Shown piece after piece: positions 16,790 to 25,352 of a stretch of DNA of 39,867 nt. The position numbers and the translations under genes were made by a program. Where the stretch lies: contig JADFGN010000004.1 of assembly GCA_022567695.1 (NCBI GenBank), positions 1 through 39,867 of the forward strand, read 5' to 3'. The stretch is from Candidatus Poribacteria bacterium (lineage in GTDB: Bacteria > Poribacteria > WGA-4E > PCPOR2b). Below the pieces are notes generated by a model. It was not told the origin of the DNA. It saw only the letters and a program-made list of their open reading frames with translations, and did no database searches. Every line of letters begins with the position of its first letter. Position 1 is the stretch's first letter.

Positions 16790-17818
16790 ATGAGTCAAAA
16801 TAACAAGCTTTCCATACCCATGGATGGATTGGGTCAATCCTCTACAGAAAGCTATCAGGCGATTTTGGAGGTATTCGATCTCCATCACTCCTTCGCGCTT
16901 TCAACGCACATCAATCCAGATGGTGACGCCATCGGATCTGAATTGGCACTTTACTCCTTTCTCCGAGAACTCGGCAAGGATGTTAAAATTTTCAATACAG
17001 ACCCGGTGCCGGTAAACTATCACTTCCTTCCCCTCTTTGATGTAGTTAAGTCCCCCCAAGAACTTCAAGATTATTCCCCCGACATCTTGGTGATTCTAGA
17101 CGCTGGTGACCGAAATCGAATTGGCGAAGACTTGTGCCAGATTCTGATTCCAACACAGGCAGTTGTCAATATCGATCATCATGATACCGGCCATCTCTTC
17201 GGGGATTTTAACCTTGTTGAAACAGATGCCTCATCAACATCAGAAATTGTTTACCGACTCATCAAACATCACAATATGCCGGTTGGTAAAGAACGTGCAC
17301 TTTATCTTTACACAGGTATAATGTTCGATACCGGTTGTTTCCGCTATGGGAATTCAACACCAATTGCGCATCGGATTGCGGCTGACCTGATCGCAGAGGG
17401 GGATTTCTCTGTCGCGGAAGTATACCGACATGTGTACGAGACAATACCTGTCGGGAAAATGCACCTGCTGAAAGAAGTGCTCCAAACATTAGATCTCACC
17501 GCGAATGGCGAAATTGCATGGTTATATGCGACTCAAAAGATGTTCCAAAAAACGGGAACAATTCCCGATGATGTAGAAGGATTCGTGAATCAGATTCGCG
17601 CCATTGATAGCGTTGAGGTTGCAATTTTTGTCAGCGAACTTGAGAGCGGGAAATCGAAGGTAAGTCTCCGAAGTGAAGCGGATGTGGATGTGGGCAAAAT
17701 TGCTGCTGAATTCGATGGCGGTGGGCATCAACGGGCCGCAGGGTGTTTGATTGATGCGCCGTGCAAATCCGCAATCGCCCAACTCGTGGCAAGTGCGCAA
17801 CGGCAGATGAGCAAATAG
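16790..17818 (+). CDS. nrnA: bifunctional oligoribonuclease/PAP phosphatase NrnA (DHH family)
   Basis: 342 residues from the ATG at 16790 (a TTG directly before it is possible). NrnA degrades nanoRNAs and dephosphorylates pAp. The DHH domain has HINPDGDAIGSELAL (His40, Asp44, Asp46), VILDAGD (about 103-107), IDHHDT (128-133) and TGIMFDTGCFRYGN. The C-terminal DHHA1 domain has KVSLRSEADVDV and FDGGGHQRAAGC. All metal ligands appear intact. Position between rbfA and truB is the standard one. The start lies 8 bp after the rbfA stop with a weak AAGAG ribosome site, so coupling is likely. Confidence 0.93.
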   Translation: MSQNNKLSIPMDGLGQSSTESYQAILEVFDLHHSFALSTHINPDGDAIGSELALYSFLRELGKDVKIFNTDPVPVNYHFLPLFDVVKSPQELQDYSPDILVILDAGDRNRIGEDLCQILIPTQAVVNIDHHDTGHLFGDFNLVETDASSTSEIVYRLIKHHNMPVGKERALYLYTGIMFDTGCFRYGNSTPIAHRIAADLIAEGDFSVAEVYRHVYETIPVGKMHLLKEVLQTLDLTANGEIAWLYATQKMFQKTGTIPDDVEGFVNQIRAIDSVEVAIFVSELESGKSKVSLRSEADVDVGKIAAEFDGGGHQRAAGCLIDAPCKSAIAQLVASAQRQMSK

Positions 17819-17830
17819 TTGCAACTGAAT

Positions 17831-18568
17831 ATGCAGATACACGGTGTTCTCAACCTCAATAAACCCCCAAGAATGACTTCAAGACAAGCCGTAGACCATG
17901 TGAAACGACTATTAAAAGTGCGAAAGGCAGGGCATGGAGGAACACTGGATCCAGATGCGACAGGGGTTCTGTTAATCTGCTTGGGGAACGGAACGAAGTT
18001 ATTTCAGTCGCTACAGCTTGGCACAAAAGAATACGAGTGTGAATTGACTCTAGGAGCTACAACGGACACGCTTGATGCAAGCGGGCGAATACTAGATATG
18101 TCAGACACAAGTGGAATAACTCCTGATCAAATTCGGGAGGTTGCTGGGCAGTTTATTGGCGAAATTGAGCAGACGGTTCCGATGTATTCTGCCGTAAAAT
18201 TCAAGGGCCGGAGATTGCACAAGTTAGCGCGGCAGGGGATTAAAGTAGAGCAACTTCCCAAGAGGAAGATCACGATTGAATCCCTTGAGATATTATCAAT
18301 TAACATACCCAAAGTACAATTCCGAGTTGTCTGCTCAAAGGGCACATATATTCGATCGATCGCTGCAGATATTGGATCGAGCCTTGGGTGCGGTGCGCAT
18401 CTTGCCACGCTGATTCGTACTCGATCAGGGCTCTTCAAGATTCAAGACGCGCACTCTCTGAATCAGCTTGAGAGTCAACCTTCCCTTGCGCACCAAGCTG
18501 TGACGCCTGTTGAAGTTGTTGTTGAGGCCCTGAATCGTCATTTTAAATTGGATTGCCCTGGAGATTGA
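17831..18568 (+). CDS. truB: tRNA pseudouridine(55) synthase TruB
   Basis: 245 residues from ATG 17831; a TTG at 17819, right after the nrnA stop, would add four residues. TruB isomerises U55 in the T-loop of tRNAs. Catalytic Asp40 is in GHGGTLDPDATGVL. Other motifs are YECELTLGATTDTLDASG, PMYSAVKFKGRRLHKLARQG and CSKGTYIRSIAADIG (read in parts). It is shorter than the 314-residue E. coli protein and seems to lack a full C-terminal PUA domain, as in many other phyla. Ribosome site is weak, so coupling to nrnA is probable. Confidence 0.93.
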   Translation: MQIHGVLNLNKPPRMTSRQAVDHVKRLLKVRKAGHGGTLDPDATGVLLICLGNGTKLFQSLQLGTKEYECELTLGATTDTLDASGRILDMSDTSGITPDQIREVAGQFIGEIEQTVPMYSAVKFKGRRLHKLARQGIKVEQLPKRKITIESLEILSINIPKVQFRVVCSKGTYIRSIAADIGSSLGCGAHLATLIRTRSGLFKIQDAHSLNQLESQPSLAHQAVTPVEVVVEALNRHFKLDCPGD

Positions 18569-18571
18569 AGT

Positions 18572-19504
18572 TTGCAAACCTTTTACGATCTGGAAGCCGT
18601 TTCTCAGCTTCACCAAGAATTGGTTGTCACCGTTGGTGTATTTGATGGATTGCACGTTGGGCATCAAGCTGTCATTCAATACGTCTTAACACAAGCCGAA
18701 GAGTTGCAGCTTCCTTCTGCTGTCTTAGCCTTCCATCCATCTCCGTTGGCTTTCTTTGCTCCTGAAAAATGTCCGCCGACCTTGACAACACTGGATAAAA
18801 AGATCCAGATATTGCAGGAACTGGGTATTGACATTGCTATCTTTGCTCGCTTTAATGCTCATTTAGCAGAGATGTCTCCCGATGACTTCGTACAGGAGGT
18901 ACTGCTGCAAAAGTTGAAAGCCAAAAAAGTCATTGTTGGATACGACTGGCAATTTGGTAAAGACCGAGCAGGTAACGCACAAGTTTTGAAATCGCTTGGA
19001 AAGTGCTATCAGTTCGATGTGAAAATCGTACCCGCTACCCAGATTAACGGGTTAATCGTTCATAGTACGCCCATACGTGAAGCGATAGCAAGCGGAAATC
19101 TGGAATTGGCAACCCAACTTCTCGGGCGGCGATATTCAATTATCGGTAAAATCGTTAAAGGGGAAGGTCGTGGACGCCAACTTGGATATCCAACTGCTAA
19201 CATCGGCGCGGTTGAGCAGATGTTGCCTCCCAACGGAGTTTATGCAATTCAAGCGAAATTGGAGGGGCGTTCGCTCAATGGCGTACTGAATATGGGCTCT
19301 CGACCAACGTTTGATGGGGTAAAATTTCAGATTGAAGGTCATCTCTTCGACTTTGATGAGATGGTATACGATAAAGAAATAGAGATTTTTTTCGTAAAGA
19401 AGATTCGTGATGAGCGTGCATTTCCGAATCCGACGGCTTTGGTGAATCAGATTCGGCAAGATGTCGCAACGGCTAAGGGAATCCTCAGTCAAACGGACAA
19501 ATGA
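18572..19504 (+). CDS. ribF: bifunctional riboflavin kinase/FAD synthetase
   Basis: 310 residues. The start is a TTG at 18572, with GGAG 9 nt upstream and no better codon nearby. RibF phosphorylates riboflavin to FMN and adenylates it to FAD. The N-terminal nucleotidyl-transferase domain has GVFDGLHVGHQ (22-32) and HSTPIREAIASG near 167. The C-terminal kinase domain has GRGRQLGYPTANI, PPNGVYA and NMGSRPTF. All core residues are intact. It begins 3 bp after the truB stop, as expected for this operon, and precedes rpsO by 197 bp. Confidence 0.94.
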   Translation: MQTFYDLEAVSQLHQELVVTVGVFDGLHVGHQAVIQYVLTQAEELQLPSAVLAFHPSPLAFFAPEKCPPTLTTLDKKIQILQELGIDIAIFARFNAHLAEMSPDDFVQEVLLQKLKAKKVIVGYDWQFGKDRAGNAQVLKSLGKCYQFDVKIVPATQINGLIVHSTPIREAIASGNLELATQLLGRRYSIIGKIVKGEGRGRQLGYPTANIGAVEQMLPPNGVYAIQAKLEGRSLNGVLNMGSRPTFDGVKFQIEGHLFDFDEMVYDKEIEIFFVKKIRDERAFPNPTALVNQIRQDVATAKGILSQTDK

Positions 19505-19615
19505 ACGAGCATCGTAAGGAAAATTGAGGAACTCAAAATTGGCTATTGAATATCGACTCGAAAGCTTACGCTTGAGTGAAACAAAAGGCTCAATTTGGAG
19601 AGTTGACATTTTTCT

Positions 19616-19643
19616 TTGCTCTCTGTGGACGATGTGATATAAT
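19616..19643 (+). promoter_or_regulatory. promoter of rpsO-pnp with extended -10
   Basis: A perfect TATAAT at 19638-19643 with TGA directly before it. The nearest -35, TTGCTC at 19616-19621, is 16 bp upstream and weak. Transcription would begin about 50 bp before rpsO, giving a short leader in which S15 autoregulation could act. Confidence 0.65.
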
Positions 19644-19701
19644 ATGCCGTCATGACGAAAAATGATAATTTTGCACATGCCAGATAAGGAGGTGAGTTGG
19701 A

Positions 19702-19992
19702 GTGGCACTCGATTCAAAAAGGAAAAGAGAGTTAATCGAAACGTATAGACGACACGAGACGGATACCGGTTCCCCAGAGGCGCAGGTAGCAATCATCAAT
19801 ACCCGTATTCGGGGATTGACAGAACACCTTCGGACCCACAAGAAAGATCATCATTCGAGACATGGACTCTTTAAGCTCGTAGGACAACAGCGCCGTTTAT
19901 TGGGTTATCTCTACAATCAAGATGTTCAGCGGTATCATAATCTGATTGGTCAGCTTGGAATTCGGAACATAATTGGATCAAGGAGAAATTAA
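19702..19992 (+). CDS. rpsO: 30S ribosomal protein S15
   Basis: 96 residues, a little longer than the usual 88-89. The start is GTG at 19702, with an AAGGAGGTGA ribosome site 6 nt upstream, one of the strongest in the window. S15 is a primary binder of 16S rRNA and often represses its own translation. Diagnostic stretches are [30 protein letters not shown] and [12 protein letters not shown]. The last eight residues (IIGSRRN end) run past the common end. The next gene, pnp, starts 33 bp later and the pair is conserved widely. Confidence 0.95.
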   Translation: MALDSKRKRELIETYRRHETDTGSPEAQVAIINTRIRGLTEHLRTHKKDHHSRHGLFKLVGQQRRLLGYLYNQDVQRYHNLIGQLGIRNIIGSRRN

Positions 19993-20025
19993 TTATCCAC
20001 CGTAGGAGTTTTGAGGAGGAAAATA

Positions 20026-22275
20026 GTGAAAGTCGAAATGCAACTTGGGAGCGAAAAATTATCTATTGAAACCGGAAAGGTTGCCAATCAGGCAGACGGT
20101 GCCGTTTGGGTACAATACGGTGGAACGGTTGTCTTAGTAACTGTTGTTGCTGAGAATAAAGAAAGTAACCTTGATTTCTTTCCACTGACTGTTGATTATC
20201 GGGAAAGGTCCTACGCGGGAGGGCGAATTCCAACTGTTTATGGCAGACGTGAGCCCCGTCCTGGTACGGGTGAACAGTTGACTGCACGTCTGATTGATCA
20301 CTGCATCCGTCCACTTTTCCCAAAAGATTACCAAGTGGAAGTGCAAGTTTTATGTACTGTTCTTTCTTCAGATCAGGTTCATCCGGCGGATGTCCCCGCT
20401 TTAATTGGTGCTTCAGCAGCACTAAGCATCTCAGATATCCCCTTCAATGGCCCCGTCGGAGCCATCACCGTCGGTAAGTTAAATGGAGAACTCATCGTAA
20501 ATCCGACTTATGAAGAACTTGAAAATGCTAAAATGGAACTCTTTGTCAGTGGCAAGACGGATGCCGTCATGTCGGTTGAAGGCGGAGGAGAAGAGATACC
20601 AGAAGACGAAGTGATTGACGCAATTGTTTTCGCTCACGAAGAGATAAAAGAAATCACCAAACTGCAAGAGGGTTTAGTCGCTCTGTGTGGAAAACCAACT
20701 CGTGAATACCAAGCGGAGAAGATTGATGAAGCACTGAACGAACGCATTCGGAACCTCGCGACATCAAAGATGCGTGAATCGATTGGCATGGAGGATAAGC
20801 AGGCCCGCGAGGATTATCTTGAACAGGTTCAGGAAGATGTCCTTTCAGAAATCGTTGATGAAGGCTTAGAAGAAGCGGACGTTCTCACAGTCACGCAGGA
20901 TACAATCTCCATATTGGGTAAGATTGAAAAAGAGGAGATGCGCGAATCAATTCTGAGCGCAGGTAAGCGTGTCGATGGACGTGGCGTCGAAGAAATCCGA
21001 GCAATTTCAGGAGAGGTTTCGGTACTCCCACGAGTCCACGGTTCGGCACTGTTTACGCGAGGACAAACTCAAGCCCTTTGCACAATAACACTCGGTACTC
21101 GCGGTGATGAAGATGTGCAGCGTCGCCTCAACGGTGAGAGCAGACGTTCTTTCTTTTTACACTATAACTTTCCACCGTTCAGTACTGGTGAGGTAAAGCG
21201 GATGATGGGACCGGGCAGAAGAGAAGTCGGTCATGGTATGCTTGCCGAAAAAGCACTACATCCTGTTATTCCCACACGAGAGAAATTTCACTACACAATC
21301 CGGATCGTGTCTGATATTCTTGAATCAAATGGCTCTTCCTCAATGGCGACAGTATGTGGTGCAACCTTAGCATTGATGGATGCCGGGGTTCCGATTACAA
21401 AACCAGTTGCAGGAATTGGGGTTGGCTTAATTAAGGAAGGCGATCGGGAGGTTTTTCTGACCGACATGGTCGGCACAGAAGACTTCCTCGGTGATATGGA
21501 TTTCAAAGTTGCCGGGACCCGCGATGGCGTAACTGCTGTGCAGATGGAAATTAAAATCGACGGTGTAACGCCTGAGTTGCTACGAAAAGCAATTCATCAA
21601 GCCAGAGAAGCACGATTATTTGTTCTGGACAAGATGAACGAAGTTATCTCCGAACCGCGACCCGAAACTTCTCCATATGCACCCCGCATTCAGTATCTCC
21701 AGATTCCGCCGGCAAAAATCAAAGACCTCATTGGTCCTCGCGGCAAAGTGATCCAAGGAATTCAGGAGGAAACTGGGGTAACCATCAACGTTGAAGATGA
21801 CGGAACGGTCGAAATTGCAGCAGTCAGCGTCGACGCCGCTAAGAAAGCAGAAGAAATGGTTCTTGCAGTAACGGCAACGGCTGAAGTCAATAAAGAATAT
21901 GATGGAAAGGTTGTTCGCACAACCTCTTTCGGGGCTTTTGTCCAAATCCTACCGGGTCAAGACGGCCTGGTTCATATCTCACAAATGGGCGATGGATATG
22001 TCCGGAGAGTTGAGGATGTGATGGAAGTGGGCGATGAAATCAAAGTGAGTGTCTTGAGCATTGATGACCAAGGACGTGTCGATTTAGCAATCGTTGGTGC
22101 AGACTTAACGCCGCGCCCGCCCTCATCGGATCGACCGCCCCCAGACCGAAACAGTTCTCGAAATCGAGGCAGAGGTGGCTATCGTGAAACTCGCGGTAAT
22201 CGTTACGGACGCTCAGAAAACTCGCGGGATTCGCGGACACGCAGACCCCCACGAATTCCAAAAGGACGTGTTTAG
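20026..22275 (+). CDS. pnp: polyribonucleotide nucleotidyltransferase (PNPase)
   Basis: 749 residues from a GTG at 20026 with GAGGAGG 6 nt upstream; a TTG at 20011 overlaps that ribosome site. PNPase degrades RNA from the 3' end with phosphate. Seen in order are the first RNase PH domain (YGGTVVLVTVV, TVDYRERSYAGGRIP), the helical linker, the second PH domain (GKRVDGRGVEEIR, RMMGPGRREVGHGMLAEKAL in parts, GTEDFLGDMDFKVAGT), the KH domain (IGPRGKVIQGIQEETG) and S1 (TTSFGAFVQILPGQDGLVHIS). The last 50 residues are an Arg/Ser/Pro/Gly-rich tail with RGRGG, longer than in E. coli and probably RNA-binding. Confidence 0.96.
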   Translation: MKVEMQLGSEKLSIETGKVANQADGAVWVQYGGTVVLVTVVAENKESNLDFFPLTVDYRERSYAGGRIPTVYGRREPRPGTGEQLTARLIDHCIRPLFPKDYQVEVQVLCTVLSSDQVHPADVPALIGASAALSISDIPFNGPVGAITVGKLNGELIVNPTYEELENAKMELFVSGKTDAVMSVEGGGEEIPEDEVIDAIVFAHEEIKEITKLQEGLVALCGKPTREYQAEKIDEALNERIRNLATSKMRESIGMEDKQAREDYLEQVQEDVLSEIVDEGLEEADVLTVTQDTISILGKIEKEEMRESILSAGKRVDGRGVEEIRAISGEVSVLPRVHGSALFTRGQTQALCTITLGTRGDEDVQRRLNGESRRSFFLHYNFPPFSTGEVKRMMGPGRREVGHGMLAEKALHPVIPTREKFHYTIRIVSDILESNGSSSMATVCGATLALMDAGVPITKPVAGIGVGLIKEGDREVFLTDMVGTEDFLGDMDFKVAGTRDGVTAVQMEIKIDGVTPELLRKAIHQAREARLFVLDKMNEVISEPRPETSPYAPRIQYLQIPPAKIKDLIGPRGKVIQGIQEETGVTINVEDDGTVEIAAVSVDAAKKAEEMVLAVTATAEVNKEYDGKVVRTTSFGAFVQILPGQDGLVHISQMGDGYVRRVEDVMEVGDEIKVSVLSIDDQGRVDLAIVGADLTPRPPSSDRPPPDRNSSRNRGRGGYRETRGNRYGRSENSRDSRTRRPPRIPKGRV

Positions 22276-22356
22276 ATTAATAGATGAATCTGCGAATTTC
22301 CATCGATTTGCAGGTTCTCATAATTATCGTGACTAATATAACGAAAGCTTTTCCAA

Positions 22357-22704
22357 ATGCAAACGAGGCCATCTATATCAAGAATACGGCACAAAAAACG
22401 AGATGCTTTGCCAGATCAAAAGTGGCTAACTTACTTCTTGGCATTTATCTTGATTCTGCTGATTGTTGTTTTTGTTGTATTAGCCAACCCGAAATATAAG
22501 AACATGATTGTTGAATATATTCAAGGGGTTCTTCATAAAGAAAAAAAAGTGCCTCGTCCCCGTCCTGGCCTAGGGGCAGAAATGAACGGATTTGGAAATA
22601 AAAGCATTGCGGAAGATAGGGGTGCGGTTCTTGAGCACCTCTATTTTTTTCGACATGCAACCACGGAAACTAAAATTCCGCAAGCGGCTCTAAGTGGAAC
22701 GTAA
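22357..22704 (+). CDS. small single-pass membrane protein, unknown
   Basis: 115 residues; not recognised. The first 22 residues are basic and polar, then one strongly hydrophobic segment (about 24-45), then a basic proline-rich part (KEKKVPRPRPGLG) and a soluble tail. Positive residues before the segment suggest the N-terminus is in the cytoplasm. The ATG at 22357 has no clear ribosome site. It lies between pnp and the LptE-like gene, in the same direction, with 81 bp after pnp. Codon use is like the neighbours, which argues for a real gene, but the evidence is modest. Confidence 0.5.
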   Translation: MQTRPSISRIRHKKRDALPDQKWLTYFLAFILILLIVVFVVLANPKYKNMIVEYIQGVLHKEKKVPRPRPGLGAEMNGFGNKSIAEDRGAVLEHLYFFRHATTETKIPQAALSGT

Positions 22705-22745
22705 TGACGAAGGGAATGACATCAAGCCAATTGGAGGACTATAGT

Positions 22746-23291
22746 ATGCGTCAAGAACGATATGGCAAAGCGGTGTCGATTCAAGGTTTTGTAATCATCC
22801 ACAGTTTGTTAATATTCATGTGTGTCATTGTTGGTTGCGGCTATGTATCAACATCTTCTTATCTTGAACACATAAAGACAATCCGTATTCCGCGCATTGA
22901 TATTCAAGATGCTGATATTACCTACGATATCACGTCCCAAAAACCTTACGATGAGATTATCACCGAAAAATTGATTGAGAAATTCAATCAGAAATGGCGG
23001 GACGGAAACGATGCAGAACTCAATTTGACAATACTCGACTATCGCTTAGAACCCCTCGATTTTGATGCCAGCAACCAACCGACACAGTTTCGCATGAGCC
23101 TAGAGATTGAATACGAATTTATAGACCGCGTCCAGAATAAAATTATCGACAAAAAAGATAACTACTACCAGGTTCATGACTTTTACGTCGTTCAGGGATT
23201 TGAACCACCAGAGACTCGCGAAGAAGCAAAGACAAGACTCATCGAAGAATTGACTGAAGACCTCTATAGTCAACTCGCTGAACAGTGGTAA
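22746..23291 (+). CDS. lptE: LptE family LPS-assembly lipoprotein
   Basis: 181 residues from the ATG at 22746 with GGAGG 8 nt upstream. The N-terminus has a hydrophobic signal and a lipobox IVGC followed by GYVS, so it should be a lipoprotein. The rest follows the LptE pattern: HIKTIRIPRI near the start, then EIITEKLIEKFNQKWRD, TILDYRLEPLDFD, MSLEIEYEFID, and a late helix with ETREEAKTRLIEELTEDLYSQL. LptE plugs the LptD pore that delivers lipopolysaccharide to the outer leaflet. Its presence supports a two-membrane envelope. LptD is not in the window. The family match is by pattern, not by a search. Confidence 0.75.
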   Translation: MRQERYGKAVSIQGFVIIHSLLIFMCVIVGCGYVSTSSYLEHIKTIRIPRIDIQDADITYDITSQKPYDEIITEKLIEKFNQKWRDGNDAELNLTILDYRLEPLDFDASNQPTQFRMSLEIEYEFIDRVQNKIIDKKDNYYQVHDFYVVQGFEPPETREEAKTRLIEELTEDLYSQLAEQW

Positions 23292-23305
23292 AGCGCATAA
23301 AGAAT

Positions 23306-23435
23306 AGGACTTACGCAACCGATGAGCCGAATCCGCGATTCCACTGCATCTTGAATCCGGAATCGTTGTCAGATGCAAGATTCAAGATGCACAAGGGATT
23401 GGGGATAATCTATCGATCTCAATTGCGTAAGTTCT
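23306..23435. mobile_element. MITE-like element with 13-bp terminal inverted repeats
   Basis: AGGACTTACGCAA at 23306-23318 faces TTGCGTAAGTTCT at 23423-23435 with one mismatch, bounding about 130 bp without coding potential. Such GGACTTACGCA ends are common on small insertion elements. No clean target duplication is visible. A second, nested palindrome lies inside. It sits between the lptE stop and the next gene. Confidence 0.55.
23345..23391. repeat. nested 13-bp inverted repeat, with a 15-bp copy at 33701
   Basis: TGCATCTTGAATC at 23345-23357 pairs exactly with GATTCAAGATGCA at 23379-23391. The 15-mer TGCATCTTGAATCCG (23345-23359) occurs again at 33701-33715 after trkH, so it may be part of a dispersed repeat. 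Confidence 0.6.
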
Positions 23436-23469
23436 GTAGGATATAATGACGAGAGGGAAGGGGAGAGGA

Positions 23470-24516
23470 ATGGATGGAAATGGACGGAATGAGGAAATGA
23501 GTTCATCCATACTTCACGTTTCATGTTTCACGCTGTATGCGATGCTTTTTCTTGCATGCCATGCAGAACAGGGAAATTACACCGCTGTGAGTCGCAAAGG
23601 AGAATACATCTGTGGGATTTGGAAAGCGCATACAGCTAACATTGCACAAAAAATGTTAGATAATATTGCGCAAAAAGGGGTTGAAGGAGAACAGCCAATC
23701 AAGCCCTTGCCAATAATCACGGCTGTTAAACCTATTGAGCTTCTACCAGCTGACGGCGCGTTCTCCGATTGGGTTAGATTACGAAAACCGACTACCTACA
23801 CGAGTGAAAACCTGTATAAAGATGTATTTGGTGGAGAGCCAGAATTATACCGTTCCTATGGATTTATCGAACAAGCGAATGTTGAATACCAAGCCCCCCG
23901 GCTTGCCTCTTACCCATTGATTCTCGTCGAAATTTTTGATATGGGACGCCCGGAGAACGCTTTTGGCGTTTACAGTTTCAATCGATACCCACAAGATGAT
24001 TTTGAATGGGTGGGTAGTAAAGCAATTATTTCAGGAAAGAAACTGTGCTTTTGGAAGGGCAAATATTTTGTCCAAATCGAAGGATATGAGTTAGCCACCG
24101 AAATTAAAAAAGGAATGATTGAACTTGCAAGAATAATTGCTAATCATATCAAAGACCCGCCGACTAAGCCCAACCTGCTGAAACTATTACCTCAAAAGAA
24201 TCAAGCACCCAACAGCGAGAAGTACTTTTTATCTGGCTCATCCTTACGCCAGATCTATCGGCAGTTACCGGAGAACGTCACCCAATTGGCGACCGACACG
24301 TTAGGCGTTACGTCAGCATATCCGCATAAATCTTCCCCGGAGGATTGGATTTACACGATGGTTGGCTTTGTCATTCGTTACGCAAATGAATCAGAGGCGA
24401 AAGTCGCTTACGAGGCGTATCGTAATTATTTACAGGCTCATGCAACGGGGGTCACCCCAATTCCGACCGGAGGGCTTGTTGCCAGCGAATCACAAAAGGA
24501 GCGAGCCAAGCAGTAG
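23470..24516 (+). CDS. DUF6599-like protein, probably exported
   Basis: 348 residues from the ATG at 23470, which follows a GGGGAGAGGA ribosome site. A TATAAT at 23442-23447 would start transcription too close for the earlier ATG at 23446, which supports this choice. A hydrophobic stretch with LFLACHAEQG suggests a signal peptide, perhaps of a lipoprotein, though the box is not ideal. The body shows ELLPADGAFSDW, TYTSENLYKDVFGGEPELYRSYGF (in parts), VEIFDMGRPENAFGVYSF and CFWKGKYFVQIEG, a pattern I know from DUF6599. No enzyme motif is visible. Function unknown; its link to lptE upstream may be only position. Confidence 0.65.
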   Translation: MDGNGRNEEMSSSILHVSCFTLYAMLFLACHAEQGNYTAVSRKGEYICGIWKAHTANIAQKMLDNIAQKGVEGEQPIKPLPIITAVKPIELLPADGAFSDWVRLRKPTTYTSENLYKDVFGGEPELYRSYGFIEQANVEYQAPRLASYPLILVEIFDMGRPENAFGVYSFNRYPQDDFEWVGSKAIISGKKLCFWKGKYFVQIEGYELATEIKKGMIELARIIANHIKDPPTKPNLLKLLPQKNQAPNSEKYFLSGSSLRQIYRQLPENVTQLATDTLGVTSAYPHKSSPEDWIYTMVGFVIRYANESEAKVAYEAYRNYLQAHATGVTPIPTGGLVASESQKERAKQ

Positions 24517-24564
24517 TAACTCACGCATCACATTCACTACCTTACTTTTAAAAGGAGTTATCTT

Positions 24565-25323
24565 ATGCGAGGAGACTTTGAAGCTTACCTCAACGATTCA
24601 TTCCGCGATGACAATGGTCAACTAGACCTGGACAAACTGCTTGCCCTAGAAGATGAAGCAGAAATGAATGTCGTCGTTATTATGCCCAACACTCAACCCG
24701 ACCCGCAAAACGAGGAACTCGCTGATGTCATCAGAGACCATCCGCGTGTGCTCGGGTGTGCGCTTATCCACCCCACAGAGGAAGACCCTGTCGGTCAGGT
24801 GCATCGAGCCGCTAACGAGTGGGGCATGAGAGGGATTAAGTTAATGCCGGCTGTTCATGGATACAATGTTGATGATGAGATGGTCAAGCCTGTTGTTGAA
24901 GCCGCACGCGAAAATGGGCTCATCGTTTCGATTCATTCCGGTCCAAAAAATTGCCACCCAACACGCATTGGAAACGTGGCGAGTTGGATTCCTGAAACGG
25001 CAGTAATTATGGATCACATGGGATTCCCTGATGACCTCGACGCTGGAATCGAAGCCGCCAAGGCGAATAGCAATATCTATTTAGGCACAACGATTCTTCG
25101 CTTTCATCGGCGCTGGGGAACAGATCCGGATGCGGTCATTCCCACCGAAATGAAGAAAGCGGTAGATGAATTGGGGCCAGAGCAGATTGTTTTTGGTTCT
25201 AATCTTCCCGAATATCGCCCCCTCCAAGTTATTAACGCCATCCGTCGTCTCGAATTGGGAGAGGACGCGGAAGCCTTAATTTTTGGCGGGAATTTGGCGC
25301 AGATTTATGGGCTTGAGGGGTAG
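24565..25323 (+). CDS. amidohydrolase-2-like TIM barrel with degenerate metal site
   Basis: 252 residues; ATG at 24565 with AAAAGGAG 7 nt upstream. The fold is read from the strand motifs: GMRGIKLMPAVHG (Lys92, His98), LIVSIHSGP (His124), AVIMDHMGFPDD (Asp150, His151) and IVFGSNLPEYRPL. The family normally starts with a metal-binding HxH, absent here. It normally ends with Asp in FGSDxP, which is Asn213 here. Only the two barrel histidines remain. It may be a decarboxylase-like enzyme with a changed metal site, or a non-catalytic protein. It lies 29 bp before gcvT, so it is probably co-transcribed with the glycine-cleavage genes. Confidence 0.75.
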   Translation: MRGDFEAYLNDSFRDDNGQLDLDKLLALEDEAEMNVVVIMPNTQPDPQNEELADVIRDHPRVLGCALIHPTEEDPVGQVHRAANEWGMRGIKLMPAVHGYNVDDEMVKPVVEAARENGLIVSIHSGPKNCHPTRIGNVASWIPETAVIMDHMGFPDDLDAGIEAAKANSNIYLGTTILRFHRRWGTDPDAVIPTEMKKAVDELGPEQIVFGSNLPEYRPLQVINAIRRLELGEDAEALIFGGNLAQIYGLEG

Positions 25324-25352
25324 AAAACTGTCAACGTTCGGAACGAAAAGAA

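Noticed and set aside
19603-19643. TTGACA at 19603-19608 as the -35 of the rpsO promoter
   Set aside because: The spacing to TATAAT at 19638 is 29 bp, too long for sigma-70. The extended -10 with a weak -35 at 19616 is a better reading.
24517-24564. In-frame HIH upstream of the amidohydrolase-like gene as its missing metal motif
   Set aside because: The stretch has no start codon after the in-frame stop at 24517, and it contains a strong ribosome site for the ATG at 24565. Chance is more likely.
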